Assembly (NCBI GenBank): GCA_963971535.1
Contig: OZ020599.1
Location: 97,571,120 to 97,635,119, forward strand
From: Notolepis coatsorum
Taxonomy: Eukaryota > Chordata > Actinopteri > Aulopiformes > Paralepididae
Direction: 5' to 3'
DNA: 64,000 nucleotides
Shown here: positions 33,944-48,344 of the stretch, piece after piece
Layout of the letters: the number at the start of each line of letters is the position of its first letter
Numbering within the stretch: position 1 is the first letter of the stretch
Made by a program: the position numbers and the translations under genes
The notes under the pieces: generated by a model
The model's database searches: none
What the model was told of the DNA's origin: nothing
The model's input: the letters and a program-made list of their open reading frames with translations, nothing else

Positions 33944-36163
33944 TTAACACATTGAGTGCCAGCAGGGGGCGCACTATTTATCGCTTGAATGCCAGCCTTT
34001 TTGGACTGATTTTCCGATATTTCATGATTTTCGCGGAGCTATTTCTATTATTCTATATTATGGCTATGTGTCTAATACGCCCGCCGCTTATCAATGACTT
34101 GCTTGCAGTCAACATGTACGAAACGGATTGTTTTTTCATCTGTACATTTATACCGTTTTGAAAAACTGAAGTTTTTGGAAATGTCAAAAAAAAAGAATAA
34201 AAAAAAAAAGATTCCGTGATAATAGCTCTTTACTGGAATACACATAACACGTTGTCATTTTCCGGCTGATTTATGAATCGTTTTCAAATAAACGCTAGAT
34301 TATCGATTGTAACTCCCTCTACTTGCAATGATGACAGCAACACGTTCTTTATATTACTGATTGGATTTATTTCAATCCGGACCGTGAGAATTTATTGGCT
34401 GCATGCAATAAGAGAGGAAATTATGGACTTTATCATCTTCTTTCTTGATGCTATGAACTCTTTACACAAAGACTGTCGGTGGCCAGAACTGCCACTCAGC
34501 TATGACATCATCACGAACGTTCCAGAATGTTGTGGCAGAGCTAATGTTCTAGCATGTTCAGCTATGACATCATGACACCAGGGTTTCCGTTAGAAAAAAT
34601 TGTTGTCGGTCTCCGTGACCTGCAAGATTTCAATCTACCGGACAAATGAGATTAATTCCGGTCATAGTTTAGAATAAAGAATGTCATCCTCAAGGCATGT
34701 AGATTTATAATATTATTACTTAAAACTAGGCTACTTTTGCGTATACAGTCATTAATTAATATATTCCAAATAAAATAAGTCCCTCGATACTCCGTGCTGC
34801 TGCTGACTTGAACTAAAATAGACCGCGTATGTGGGCAGTCGGTCCGACACTAAACAGCAGTCTGTTATAATCACATTTTTATGAGCTAACGAATTCCGTT
34901 ATATTGGACATTTGTATTAATTATATCAAGCGAAGAACTGAGAAAGCAGAGAGACGGCAACATTATCGTGGTTTGCGTGACGACTCTCTCCACCTCGCAA
35001 CGACTTATTTGCAAAGAGTATGGCGCTGCAGAGAAGCTGATTTAGCTGTTATTGGCTCTTTTCTGGGAACCGCACAACAGCGCCCCCCACCCAACATTGG
35101 CTGAAAATGGCCGAATTGGAGTACTGATGGAATACTGCATTGTGCCGTTGCCTCTCTGGCTCTGCAGCTTCACATGCACTCGCACACCCAGCACTAAGCT
35201 CTCGCCGACAACGTCGTTGTCATTATTAGAAGCAACGAGGAAACAAATGTAATGATCGTTTCGTTCATCGCATAGGCTATTTAATTTTAGCCTATTTTAA
35301 TACAATTCAAATAATCAAATTGTGCTTAGACTCAGGGAATTATTTTCACCGGACATTAAGACCGGAGATATTAAATAAGTCGGACTTCAACAGATTTTGC
35401 CGGTCAAAAACCGGTAATTACCGGCTAACGGAAACGCTGCATGACACACGTGCCAGAATGTTCTGGCGGAACTAATGGTCTAGAATGTTCCTAACAATAG
35501 TCCGTGGGTGAATTATGTACGATTGGATTCATTGTGGACACTCAGAGCAGCGTGGATTATCTGTTTCGAGTACCTAACGTTGGATCAATGAACGCGATCG
35601 ATATTTGGAATGACGATCAGGAATTGGAATAATCTTTTTGCAGAACATCTGATGTGAGGTAAGGAATCTATGTTACCAGTCTTGGGGTAATCAGATGTAT
35701 TTTTTACATATATCTCAACGTGTCTGTGTGTGTGTGTGTGTGTGTGCGTGTATGACGTTAGCGTCGATTTTTCAGCCGGCTTCTCTAGCGTGCATAAGTA
35801 CACATATACTATCGATGTAACTGCCTCTGTGTTCAGTTTAAGTTTTGGTTCCTACCAGGTTTTGGTTCCTACCTAAAGGCTGCTAGTGTAGTGATTGTAA
35901 TGGTCTCCGGTTACATGCCTGAGAAGTAAAATGTGGATTCCGGGTTTTCCCCCCCCCATGCATTTCCATTGAGTCCAATCCAATGGGTGCATTACCATCC
36001 GGGAGACGATAGGGGGCGGTATATTTGATTGATGATTGATGAAAAATTTATGGATATCGCTAATAAAAGCAATAACGATTAAATAATGAGATTTCTCGTC
36101 CCTGGCACTCAACGCATGGCATGAAATCACGAGATTTCTCATGGCTGGCACTCAATGTGTTAA
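33944..36163. mobile_element. TTAA-flanked element A (piggyBac-like ends)
   Basis: The perfect 19-bp inverted termini ttaacacattgagtgccag and ctggcactcaatgtgttaa lie at 33944 and 36145, each starting or ending with TTAA. The inside is AT-rich with no transposase frame; a hAT element is nested at 34579-35439. Net of that insert it is about 1.35 kb. TTAA targets are typical of piggyBac; the assignment is inference. Confidence 0.82.
34571..35447. mobile_element. hAT element nested in element A, family copy 1
   Basis: The element 34579-35439 begins cagggtttccgttagaaa and ends ccggctaacggaaacgctg. The perfect 8-bp duplication catgacac lies at 34571-34578 and 35440-35447. Near the right end ccggtaattaccgg is a perfect palindrome. 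A second, inverted copy of the family is at 50923-51913. No protein frame is present. Confidence 0.92.
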
Positions 36164-36454
36164 AGGAAAACTCCAACATTTTGGGAAATTAGCTTATTTG
36201 CCATCTACCCTGGAGTTAGACAAGAAGATGCATACCTTTTTCTTCTCTGTGCATGTAGTAGGAGTAGGAAGACACGCACCGTTAGCCTAGCTTAGCGTCA
36301 GTCACTGGAAGTAGGTTCCTCCATTAGCCTAGTTCCCAACGTCTTCCTACTCCTACTGCATGCACAGAGACGAAAAAGGTATGCATCTTCTTGTCTAACT
36401 CCAGGGTAGATGGCAAATAAGCTAATTTCCCAAAATGTTGGAGTTTTCCTTTAA
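36160..36454. mobile_element. TTAA-flanked foldback MITE B
   Basis: Long arms of about 100 bases, ttaaaggaaaactccaacat and atgttggagttttcctttaa, are near-perfect inverse copies, with a short unpaired centre (about 36255-36345). It shares its left TTAA with element A and its right TTAA with element C. A related, more decayed copy lies at 56343-57205. Confidence 0.9.
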
Positions 36455-37435
36455 CACATTCCCCACCATTGGTTATACCCATCAATATACCCAGTCTGCC
36501 ACCACTGTAAGCCTATGGAGATGTTTACCTTCTTTGCAGGGCTATAACTTTTTTAATTTTATTGCTATATTGACATTACTATGGCCCATTCAACATCGAT
36601 TATCTATCGTTCAGGATGTGGGAACGTTATACTTTTTCATTCATACATTCATACAAAAATACCTTTTAGAATATAAGTATGTTTTTATCGTTTTCTGCAG
36701 TAATTCCTAGAACGTGAGTTATAGGCCTAAACGCATATATAGATTATCGATTGGCATTTCTTCCCTATACACGCTATATTAAAAAATTCAACTGTATATG
36801 ATCGGTATAGGTTATGCTTCATCATGCGTGGAGGAAGGGGGGGGGGCGTCGTTTATAATTCCCCGATCATCAGTAAATGCTTTATGTAGGTTGGGTGATA
36901 TATTGATCAGATCGGTTTGCTCACAAGGAAACTCACAATTGGGTTGAAAATAACGTTATATTCCTCTTACCGTGGGTCAAAGAGACTGGCGGTGAAAGAT
37001 CCCAGGTATATGACGCCGATCGCCTAGGTCCATTTCCGGTTTGTATGTCGCAATAAACGCCGAAATCATATCTATTATTAAGTTTAGAAAGCGATCCATT
37101 ATGTACATTGTGTCTGTCGGGAGTCATGCAACGATATCTGACGGCCGGATGAGTTTATTCGACGCACATCAGCCATATCCTGTAGGTGAGTGTAACTTGC
37201 CCCACCATCCACCAGGTGGTGGTATTGAGCCGTCGTTGCCGTCACCTATAGGGTCCAGCTGCAGCGTCGCGGGTGTATATATGAATTATGAATGCCATGG
37301 GCGAAAAAATGAAATATTGAGCTCAATAACGCTGTACAGCGAGGTCTGGCGCTCAATGCATGGCGGCCAATAACGCTGTACAGCGTTTTTCGGGCCAATA
37401 ACGCTGTACAGCGTTTTTGGCGGAGAAAATGTTAA
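36451..37435. mobile_element. TTAA-flanked element C
   Basis: Termini ttaacacattccccacca and the inverse of its right end, ttaacattttctccgcca, agree at 14 of 18 positions. Near the right end aacgctgtacagcg occurs three times (about 37328, 37372, 37400); in the last two it extends to the perfect 16-bp palindrome aacgctgtacagcgtt. Related sequence is at 18692. No protein frame is seen. Confidence 0.75.
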
Positions 37436-37561
37436 GGGTATGGGAGAGAGTTATTAATTCACTTCCCCAGCCCAGATTTGTCCTGCCGGTCCGGGGGATC
37501 GAACCAGAGACCTTCCGGTCACAAACTCACTTCTTTAACCTTTAGGCCACCACTGCCCCAA
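37436..37561 (-). mobile_element. SINE, 5' half with tRNA-like head
   Basis: On the minus strand it starts gggcagtggtggcctaaagg and has the B box ggttcgatccc. It completes the SINE begun at 33706; together they look like one whole SINE opened at a single TTAA. Confidence 0.82.
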
Positions 37562-37562
37562 C

Positions 37563-38162
37563 AAACGCGTTTCTCTGGTCAAGTTAAAGTGAACGATGCC
37601 ACTAAGAGAGAGGGACGCGTTTCTCTGGTCGAGTTAAAGTGAACGATGCCACTAAGAGAGGGACGTGTTTCTCTGGTCGAGTTAAAGTGAACGATGCCAC
37701 TAAGAGAGGGACGTGTTTCTCTGGTCGAGTTAAAGTGAACGATGCCACTGGTCGAGTTAAAGTGAACGATGCCACTAAGAGAGAGGGACGCGTTTCTCTG
37801 GTCGAGTTAAAGTGAACGATGCCACTAAGAGAGGGATGTGTTTCTCTGGTCGAGTTAAAGTGAACGATGCCACTGGTCGAGTTAAAGTGAACGATGCCAC
37901 TAAGAGAGGGACACGTTTCTCTGGTCAAGTTAAAGTGAACGATGCCACTAAGAGAGAGGGACGCGTTTCTCTGGTCGAGTTAAAGTGAACGATGCCACTA
38001 AGAGCGGGATGTGTTTCTCTGGTCGAGTTAAAGTGAACGATGCCACTGGTCGAGTTAAAGTGAACGACGCCACTAAGAGAGGGATGTGTTTCTCTGGTCG
38101 AGTTAAAGTGAACGATGCCACTGGTCGAGTTAAAGTGAACGACGCCACTAAGAGAGGGATGT
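37563..38162. repeat. Composite 47/27-bp minisatellite in pfkfb2 intron 2
   Basis: The long unit gtttctctggtcgagttaaa + gtgaacgatgccactaagag + agggac alternates with a short form in which ggtcgagttaaagtgaacga tgccact is repeated without the link. About 14 units are present. The same gtttctctggtcgagt occurs at 33711, on the far side of the SINE, so the array once began right after exon 2. Confidence 0.92.
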
Positions 38163-38472
38163 CATATTGCTACAGAGTGACATAGTTTCCTACCTTTTTA
38201 GGTAATAACATTACTTTCATTGTCAGTTTACAAAAGGAAATTAAAATGTTGTCTTTCCGGATATCCCCCCTAGACACACACACACCTACAGTAGTCCCCT
38301 GTGTAGATGCATCTCTTCAGAGGTCAGAGTGCAGGGTCATCTGCAGCTCGTCTTCCCAGGAGTAGGTTAGAGATGGAGGCTACTGTTGATGTAATCAGGG
38401 TGGGATTTATGAAAGAAAGGAGGGTCATTCAATTTTTTTTTATAAATGTAGGCCATAAGACATACCTACATT

Positions 38473-38675
38473 AAATGTAGGCCATATGGGGCGCCAGGGT
38501 GCTGCAGTGCAACGCGAACGGCCTCGTGTTCGACTCCCGGACCCGGAGACCTTTGCCACATGTCTTCCCCCCACGTCTTCTCTCCCATCCTTGTTCTCTG
38601 ACGGGCCTATCCGGATAAAGCAATAAGTGCTAAAAAAATAAATCTAAAAAAAAATACAATAAATGTAGGCCATAT
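38473..38675 (+). mobile_element. tRNA-headed SINE with 15-bp target duplication
   Basis: The body is 38488-38660, flanked by aaatgtaggccatat at 38473-38487 and 38661-38675. The head has gttcgactccc; the tail is A-rich. It is the same family as 638-824. Confidence 0.88.
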
Positions 38676-39759
38676 AAAATGCCCACATATCATGAAACGA
38701 AGCGACAGAACGTTGTTTAATGTTTTTAGTTTGTTTGTCGTTTGTTTCCATTTTTCTTAAATCAAGGGATTTGCCCTCAGGCATGTGCAAAGAGATTAAA
38801 TGAACGTATTCTCAACTGGCTGCTTTACTTTCAAAACGGATGATAGGATTTCTGAAATAGAATTGCTCCCTTTTCATCTTGTAGGGTTTGTGACCAAATA
38901 CAGGACAGCGTACCGATTTATGTGGGACAGTAAAGTAATATTGAATACAATATGTAAGAAGAAGGTTGACATAATTTACCAAGCATTTGATCTAAATATA
39001 GCTAGGTTAATTAACTATTTTTAATTAATTTATTAATAGCACAGTAGGCTAAGTAGGTCAAACAGACCAAATGGCTTAGTAGCTGCAGAACTGAACATGA
39101 ATTGTAAGCTGATTATGTCTCCATACTTTTTTTTAATTATTATTTATTTAATTAAAACCCTTTTAAGCCTAAGCCTGAAACGGTCCACCTGGGTATATGT
39201 AGTTGTTATTGCTGTGTAATTGTCAGAGAATGTGCTGTCAGTAAGTGCTTTTCACCCCTTTTTCAGAACTTCTTCAGCTTTCAATGTCTGCTATTGTTGA
39301 ACTTATGTTTTGAGTGTGTATCAAACTGTTATTAGACAAGGAAAACTAAAAACAGAATGGGATTTTTACAGGTTTTTAGTGAAGTAGACACTGCAATTGA
39401 CCATCAATTTAGCTTATCACATGTAAATGTTGAACATGGAACTATTATGCCACTGCAATATATAAAATGTCTTTTAACCCTGGCCTTTTAGATTATGCTT
39501 TTTAGGCAAATTTCTACTCACTTTTTTCTAGCCGGAAATTTGACTTTAGTAGTTGACCTTGAAGCAGGTAGAATTCTACTTGTGTTTACTTCCTCAATAA
39601 CTCCCACAGGATTACCGTAAAAGGCAATATATGTGAAGAAAGCTCAGCTCCTTGGCTTTCAGACGGCCCTGACCTTTTTTTCGATAGCGCAAATACTCAA
39701 AGAGTTACGGTACAGAGAAGCAGCAGTGGTGAATAGGCCCCAGGAGGGGCCCCGTAGGT
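38676..39759. other. Intron sequence, unassigned
   Basis: Mostly AT-rich, with no recognisable gene. It is among the least repetitive parts of intron 2. Confidence 0.4.
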
Positions 39760-39842
39760 TTAACCCTTTCACTGCCACACGACGGAAGGTTAACCCTTTG
39801 CTATCACACAACCGTTTGGTAGTGCGGCAGTGAAAGGGTTAA
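39760..39842. mobile_element. 83-bp TTAA-flanked mini-element
   Basis: The inverted ends ttaaccctttcactgcc and ggcagtgaaagggttaa are perfect. The inside holds a second ggttaaccctttgc. It shares its end sequence with the 30-bp arrays at 60488 and 61745. Confidence 0.85.
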
Positions 39843-41204
39843 AAGGGTTTTAACCGGGTAAAATGCTTGAGATCAATGATATCTTTTACGAGCAAGACCT
39901 AACACAAATTTGGTAAATCGGAGATAAAAGGTTTCAGCACCATGGAGAGGGCAGTGGTTGGGCCAATCGGCAACCAGGTTGCGCTTGGGCCGACTTCAAT
40001 ATTTGACACTTTGTCCAAATCCACTTCAACCTACAGTCGCCCCCATGATCCATCGCCACCACTTTTATGTGGTAGAGCACATCTTGGGCTGTAGTGCTGA
40101 GGCCACCGTTTCTAACCGCACACAACGACGTGGCATGCAGTAGCTTCTTGGAGACACTGGCAAGCAGTGGGGTTTGGGCTGCTGCTGATTCAGTGAAATC
40201 CATGTATTTAATTTCATGCTCAAATGAACGACGAGTCTATTATAAAAACAAGATTCAAGATGCTTTATTGTCATATGCACAGTTAAACACAGACAAGTTT
40301 GCCATACAATGAAAAACTGTTTGCTAGTCCGCCCGGCCCTTCACACAAAATCACACAGATCACACAATCACACGGTACTTAACTGGAATGAACAAACTTG
40401 AATACAAGCGAATGCTAAAAATAAGATCTTTAAGAAAAAAATATAAAAGATGTAATACAAGGCACGAGTGATTAACATTATTGCATAACTCACAACGTAG
40501 GATCAAGTAGTGTTTACAAAAACATAATTCAGTACATAATTTTGCAAAAACAAAAGGTTACAAACGTTTCATATACAAAACGTATACACATTTATTTATT
40601 TGTTTTTATATTATCTTTTCACGATTTCAGTTTCAGTTTTTTTTTTAAAGGACAGTACACATTGATAAACATTTCTGTAAATGTGTCAGTTTTAGCCAGC
40701 TGGCTAATTCGCAACTGTAGTCCTTTTGGCAAGATGTTATGAGACCGACAATACACCTAGAACAGAAACATTAACAGTACAACACAGTATTTACAACATA
40801 ATCCAACATAATAATAAAAGCAATAATAAAATACACAATGAAATGATTCAAAGTGATTACATGTTTGATTGGTTAATAACCAGTTGAATACAGTTATGTT
40901 ATAATAAAATATAATTAGGATAATAATAAGGTTTTATATATGTATCACCTTATATTTGAATAATTTCTTACATTATGTATCGAACTACCCTTTTTTACTT
41001 CTTTGTCACAGTTATTCCATAGTTTTACCCCTTTAACAGATATACATCGACTTTTTATATTTGTCCTTGCCTTTGCGATATTGAAGACACAAATTCAAAC
41101 ATGATTATCATGTTACATCAGGGGACCAGGAGTCCAGGTGCTCAGACCCCATGCGCTCTATAGTGCTGTTGGCAATAGTAGTAAATGACAATCAAATTAT
41201 ATAT
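39843..41204. other. Intron 2: LINE 3' UTR fragments
   Basis: At 40248 gattcaagatgctttattgt catatgcac is a minus-strand LINE 3' end. At 40640-41045 another minus-strand LINE 3' UTR (aaaggacagtacacattgat) resembles 26030-26400. The rest is unassigned. Confidence 0.5.
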
Positions 41205-41656
41205 ATATTTTTTTGTATTATCTTTTTCCGTCTTTCTCCCATCCCAATGTTAGTCATTATGCCAATTCCCAATCCCCTTCCTGGTCGTTGCGCACTCTAC
41301 CCCCTACCGTCTGTCTGGGAGGGCGGAGACTATCACATGCTTCCTCCGACACATGTGTAGCCAGCCCACCGCTTTTTTTCACCTGGCAGCGCGGACTCAC
41401 CCGGAGAGTGTAACGTGTGGAAGGTCACACTACCTCCCCCAGGTCCTTTCCTTGCTGTGCAGGCACCCCGACCGAACTGTAGGAGTCGCTGTTTACAACG
41501 ACCAGGACCCACCCTCGCTGGCTTCCCACCCGCTGACACTGCCAATTGTGTCAGTATGGACGGTCGACCAAGCCGGAGATACCACAGCTGCATTCGATCC
41601 CACTGTCTCTGTGGTGGTAGACAGACGCTTAGTCCGCTGCGCTACCCGGCTGCCCC
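41205..41656 (-). mobile_element. Long SINE, second copy
   Basis: This is a minus-strand copy of the 11145-11646 element, more diverged. Its head on the minus strand reads ggcagccgggtagcgcagcg with a B-box-like gggatcgaatgc, and its tail is the T-rich stretch at 41205-41225. Confidence 0.78.
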
Positions 41657-41689
41657 TATTTTTATAATATTATTATTGTTACAGATAGA

Positions 41690-41959
41690 TTAGATAGATT
41701 AAAATCTATTGTCATTATACGGCACAAGTATAGTACATGTAACAGTAAAGTGCAATAGTAATATACAATGTACACAGGTGATTGGGTATAAAATATATAA
41801 ATCCGTACTACTGGGTGTAGTGCTATCAGATGTACTATGCACACACATAGTTGTAGTGTTAATATGTACAAGTGATACAGCCATTTGAATTTGACCAGAT
41901 CTACCATTTTAGGGCATCCGAGGGATCCCACTTTCAAAACAGAAATGGTGCCATGACCC
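41690..41959 (-). mobile_element. LINE 3' end fragment
   Basis: Short (agat)n then taaaatctattgtcattata cggcac resembles the 3' end of a minus-strand LINE. No coding part remains. Confidence 0.45.
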
Positions 41960-43461
<1,502 letters not shown>

Positions 43462-43617
43462 GGTACACAATACCTACCCGGGTTTTCCCCCCCAAGTACT
43501 TCCTGAAGTAGCCTCGTTCCTCCCCTTCTATTGGTCGACGTCGACGATGTCACGTCACTGTGTAATGCCGGAGAACCGGTTTGGTTGATGTAGGAAGAGG
43601 AAGAAAATAACTTCATC

Positions 43618-44179
<562 letters not shown>

Positions 44180-44187
44180 TGAGTGCT

Positions 44188-44285
44188 TCTCTCTCTCTCC
44201 CCCTATCCTTCTCTCTCTCCCCCTCTCTCTCTCCCCCCCTGCCCTCTCTCTCTCCCTCCCCTCTCTATTGTCTCTCTATTGTCCC
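44188..44285. repeat. CT-rich microsatellite
   Basis: A (ctctctcc)n tract beginning ten bases after the pfkfb2 exon 3 donor. Confidence 0.85.
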
Positions 44286-45953
44286 CCCCGGAGAACCCAA
44301 CCCTCTCCATGCGTATTATATCACCAGCCAGCCACAGGCTGCTGTGTTGTTGGATCTAACAATTAAAAAAACCCTGCTGGTGTTTATGAGGCACCTTTTC
44401 TGGACCGTGACAAAGCATGCAATTACATTTTAGAGTTAACTGCCAGCCTGCCTCGCTTTATGGGGGGGGGGGGGGGGGGGTGATGATATGTAGCAGTAAG
44501 AGAATGTGTTGGAGGTGTTTTAAATAATAATAATAAACTTTATTTGTATAGCACTTTTCATACAGAGATTGCCGTTCAACAGTAAAAAATACAGGCACAA
44601 GCGAGCATAAAAAAGATAGAGGTAGCAAGGTAAGGTAAATCACAGTGTTTCACATTAGGATCTAGCATCCCAATAGGCCTCTCTGTTTACGGTTTCATTC
44701 AGTAATAAAGATTATAAAATAGAATAGACAGAGTAAAAAGTGTGATAAAATAGTTCAATAAGAATATACAATAACATTCACAACAGAGCAGAACACTTAA
44801 TAGAACAACAGAGCAGTGCATCACTCATTTACAAAGTTCTAACATACAACAGAGCAGTGCATCGCTCTTAACACTTTGAGTATCTTTACAAAGTTCAGTT
44901 CTAATTTACCTTATAGAATCCTCAACCCACCACTGAAGACTAACATTATTGGTGTTGGAGAGTGTTTCCTTTGACCGAGCTCTTGATGCAAAGACCGATG
45001 GTTACTTGAAAGCTAAACCTTGGTGCAACCTACTGTATAGCCGTAACAGCTTTGTATACCTGTGAACACTTTTGTAAACATGGGTTAAAAAAACAATTTA
45101 TATTTTGAGCTATAATTCTACTTTGTTGTGTATTCTTATTAATAATAATGATAATACACTTTATTTGTATAGCACCTTGTGCAGACATATAAAATCACAG
45201 TTTTTCCACATTAGGATCTAACATCCCAACAGGCCACCTTGTTTATGGTTTGATTCAGTTTTAAATAGACAATAATAAAAAGAGTAAGATAGAATAGACA
45301 GAGTAAAATAGTGCACATAAAGTGCAGACATATAAAGCGGACATCCCACTCAGGGCAAACCTCCCTCTCGGGGCCCAGTTCTAGGCCTGGGTCCTACACA
45401 GTGTTAAAGCATTCTCGTCTTTCTTGTTTAATACCCACACAGTTTAATACCTGGCAGTTTTGAACCTGTAATAGACAGAGAAAAATAGTACAGTGCAATA
45501 AAATAGTAGAATAGAGTAGATAGTAAAATGCAACAGAAGTGCAATAAAAAGTTAAGTAAAATGATGCAAAGTGCAGTGCAATAAAATAGAATGGACAGAG
45601 TAAAATAGTGCTACAGTACAATCAACAGCGGAGTGTTAATAATAATAATTATTATTGTTTTTTCCTTTTCTAAAAGGTGAATGCTGTTGTTTTTGGGTGT
45701 TTATGTTATCTTAAATAAAAAATTGGATCACAAAAAAAGAATAATCCAAAAAGTACATTTTCCATCTACAAGTCAAATACCTGAAGAACATAATGTACAT
45801 ACCCAACATTTTGATAAAATAAAATAAAAGATAATAAATAAAATTATTTTGGGTTCAAATGTGTATCTTTGCCTAATTTCTTTCAAAGTTATTTTGAGTT
45901 TAATTCTCATTATCATGCACATCTCACAAGAAGAAATAAAGACTTACGCATTC
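44286..45953 (-). mobile_element. Intron 3: repeated L2-like LINE 3' ends
   Basis: Two minus-strand LINE 3' ends start at aataataataataaacttta (44523) and aataatgataatacacttta (45142), each followed by ttaggatctaacatcccaa-type sequence. A third such copy begins at 63740. A G-run of about 19 bases is at 44462. The 45620-45950 part is AT-rich and unassigned. Confidence 0.6.
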
Positions 45954-46489
45954 TAGGGCTGTCCCCGACTAAGGATTTGGATGGTCGACTAGGATTGGCC
46001 AAAATTTGCCGTTAGTCGACTATTGGTAGACTAAAAAATAAAATAAAAAAAAATCATATTTTTACACATTTTTTATTTATTTTTTATTTTTTTATTTATC
46101 ATTCCATTTGGGCTGTGGGGGGTGCTTAATGTCTGAAGGAGTCGACTGAAGGCTTCATGTCCTCTGTAAAAGCATGCAATTGGTCCACTGATGGATACAT
46201 CTTGATATTTGTCTAGTCTAGTGTGTTTATTAGATGGGTGAAATCCTTTTTCAGTGCCTCTGTGCCTGTTTTCGTAGGCAGTTAGCCTCTGGTATGCGTG
46301 CCATTAGCGTTATCCACGCTTCTAGGCCTCTTTTCTTTTTGAAAGAAAGATATATAAAAAAATATATATATATAATATATATATATATATTTTTTATTAT
46401 ATTCGACTAAGAGGTTGGCCAGTCGACTACGGCTCCTTTCGACCGATTAGTCGACTAATCGATTAATAGGGGTCAGCCCTAACGCATTC
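45946..46489. mobile_element. hAT MITE with perfect 8-bp target duplication
   Basis: The element is 45954-46481 with ends tagggctg and cagcccta. The 8-bp duplication acgcattc lies at 45946-45953 and 46482-46489. Sub-terminal tcgacta/tagtcga words repeat on both sides (about 45990-46035 and 46405-46455). It is AT-rich and non-coding inside. Confidence 0.93.
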
Positions 46490-46954
46490 CTTTCTGTAGG
46501 ACCTCTGTTGCCAAATTCTCATTTGTTTATCAAGGTGCAATGATGTGGAATGATATACTGATATACAAAATCTAACAGAAACATGTTCCACTTTAAATAA
46601 ATTTAAAAGCAAGCTTAAAAAAGAACTACAGATCCTGTAGTCTGTAAGTATCCATGTGTATTTGTGAGCAGTCTTTCCCCCCCCCCACCATTATAATTGT
46701 TGTATAATGCTGCATGTATCTGTGTGTATGAGAGAGGGATATGCGCATGTGTGTTTGTGCATACTGTGGTGGGGGGTTCTGTGTAGTTATCCTATATAGG
46801 TTTAGGGGAGGTCGCTTATAAGCCCTTGGGCTTTTTTACCTTTCCTGCACATTTTAACTGTTCTTCTTTTACTTATTTTATTCCAGAATGTATGTTTGTA
46901 AGTGCAAATAACAATAAACAAAACAATAAACAATCTGTTTCCTGTTTTCGGCAG
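46490..46954. other. Intron 3 end, LINE tail remnants
   Basis: At 46540-46640 gttccactttaaataaattt aaaagcaagcttaaaaaag resembles the end of a LINE protein and its UTR. The rest is unassigned, up to the acceptor tcggcag. Confidence 0.4.
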
Positions 46955-47021
46955 ACTGTGCGCCATGGTAGCGCTGGAGGACGTCAAGACCTACCTGAAC
47001 GAGGAGGGAGGTCAGATCGCA
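46955..47021 (+). CDS. pfkfb2: PFKFB2 coding exon 4
   Basis: The 67-bp exon, after ttttcggcag and before gtaagg, gives residues 106-128, LCAMVALEDVKTYLNEEGGQ IA. It is in the kinase domain. It starts with the last base of a lysine codon and ends in phase 0. Confidence 0.96.
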
Positions 47022-47045
47022 GTAAGGACACCTGTAACACAATGC

Positions 47046-47422
47046 ACCTCTATGGGTGGGCAATATGGGGATAAATATCGCTGAGACGATACAATATCTC
47101 CACGATATGCCTTTTCAGAGATATTGTATATATCGTGATACACTGAGGGAGCCATATCAAAATTCTTGTTGAATTGTTAATACAGAGATGCATTGCCGAA
47201 TTCATTAAAAACCTGCTTGAAATGGTATTTTGGTCTAAATTGTCTCTTACTCCTTTTTCTTTTAGTTGTTGTTACCTTGTAGGTGGTTGTACTGTTAAGT
47301 AACTTGAAAAATAACCATAAAAACCAACATGAAAAAGAATCGTGATAATATTGTGGATCGTGATACAGCTTGAAAAATATTGTGATATTATATTTTTCCA
47401 TATCGCACACCCCTACCTCTAT
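47046..47422. mobile_element. MITE with perfect 8-bp target duplication in intron 4
   Basis: The element 47054-47414 begins gggtgggcaatatgg and ends catatcgcacacccct, imperfect inverted ends. The 8-bp acctctat lies at 47046-47053 and 47415-47422. Short atatcgtgat/atattgt words recur through it. It fills most of the 459-bp intron. Confidence 0.9.
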
Positions 47423-47441
47423 AATCTATTGACAGATGTAA

Positions 47442-47567
<126 letters not shown>

Positions 47568-47679
47568 TGACGCCGTAATGGTTTGTACGATGGTTCTATC
47601 TCAGCCACAGCCCTTATCCTGATACAGAGTGTTATGTTTTAACATGTTATTGAGTGAAATAACTGGTCTTTCTGTGCAG

Positions 47680-47736
47680 GTGTTTTTCGTGGAGTCGGTA
47701 TGTGACGATCCAGAGGTCATTGCTGCTAATATCTTG
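47680..47736 (+). CDS. pfkfb2: PFKFB2 coding exon 6
   Basis: The 57-bp exon, phase 0, gives residues 154-172, VFFVESVCDDPEVIAANIL. The FVES.C.DP block is the conserved core strand and loop of the kinase fold. Acceptor tctgtgcag, donor gtaatt. Confidence 0.97.
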
Positions 47737-47739
47737 GTA

Positions 47740-48204
<465 letters not shown>

Positions 48205-48344
48205 TAAGGATCTCCAGTATTTCCTGTGGGGCCTGTTTTTCATGCCCGCCTTGAGTTAAGACTTTTGTGGCCGTTTGTGTACCATGTTCTTAGGCCTGCA
48301 TAGACCGGCACTCACTCAAAAACACGTTATCAGAAAAAAAAAGT

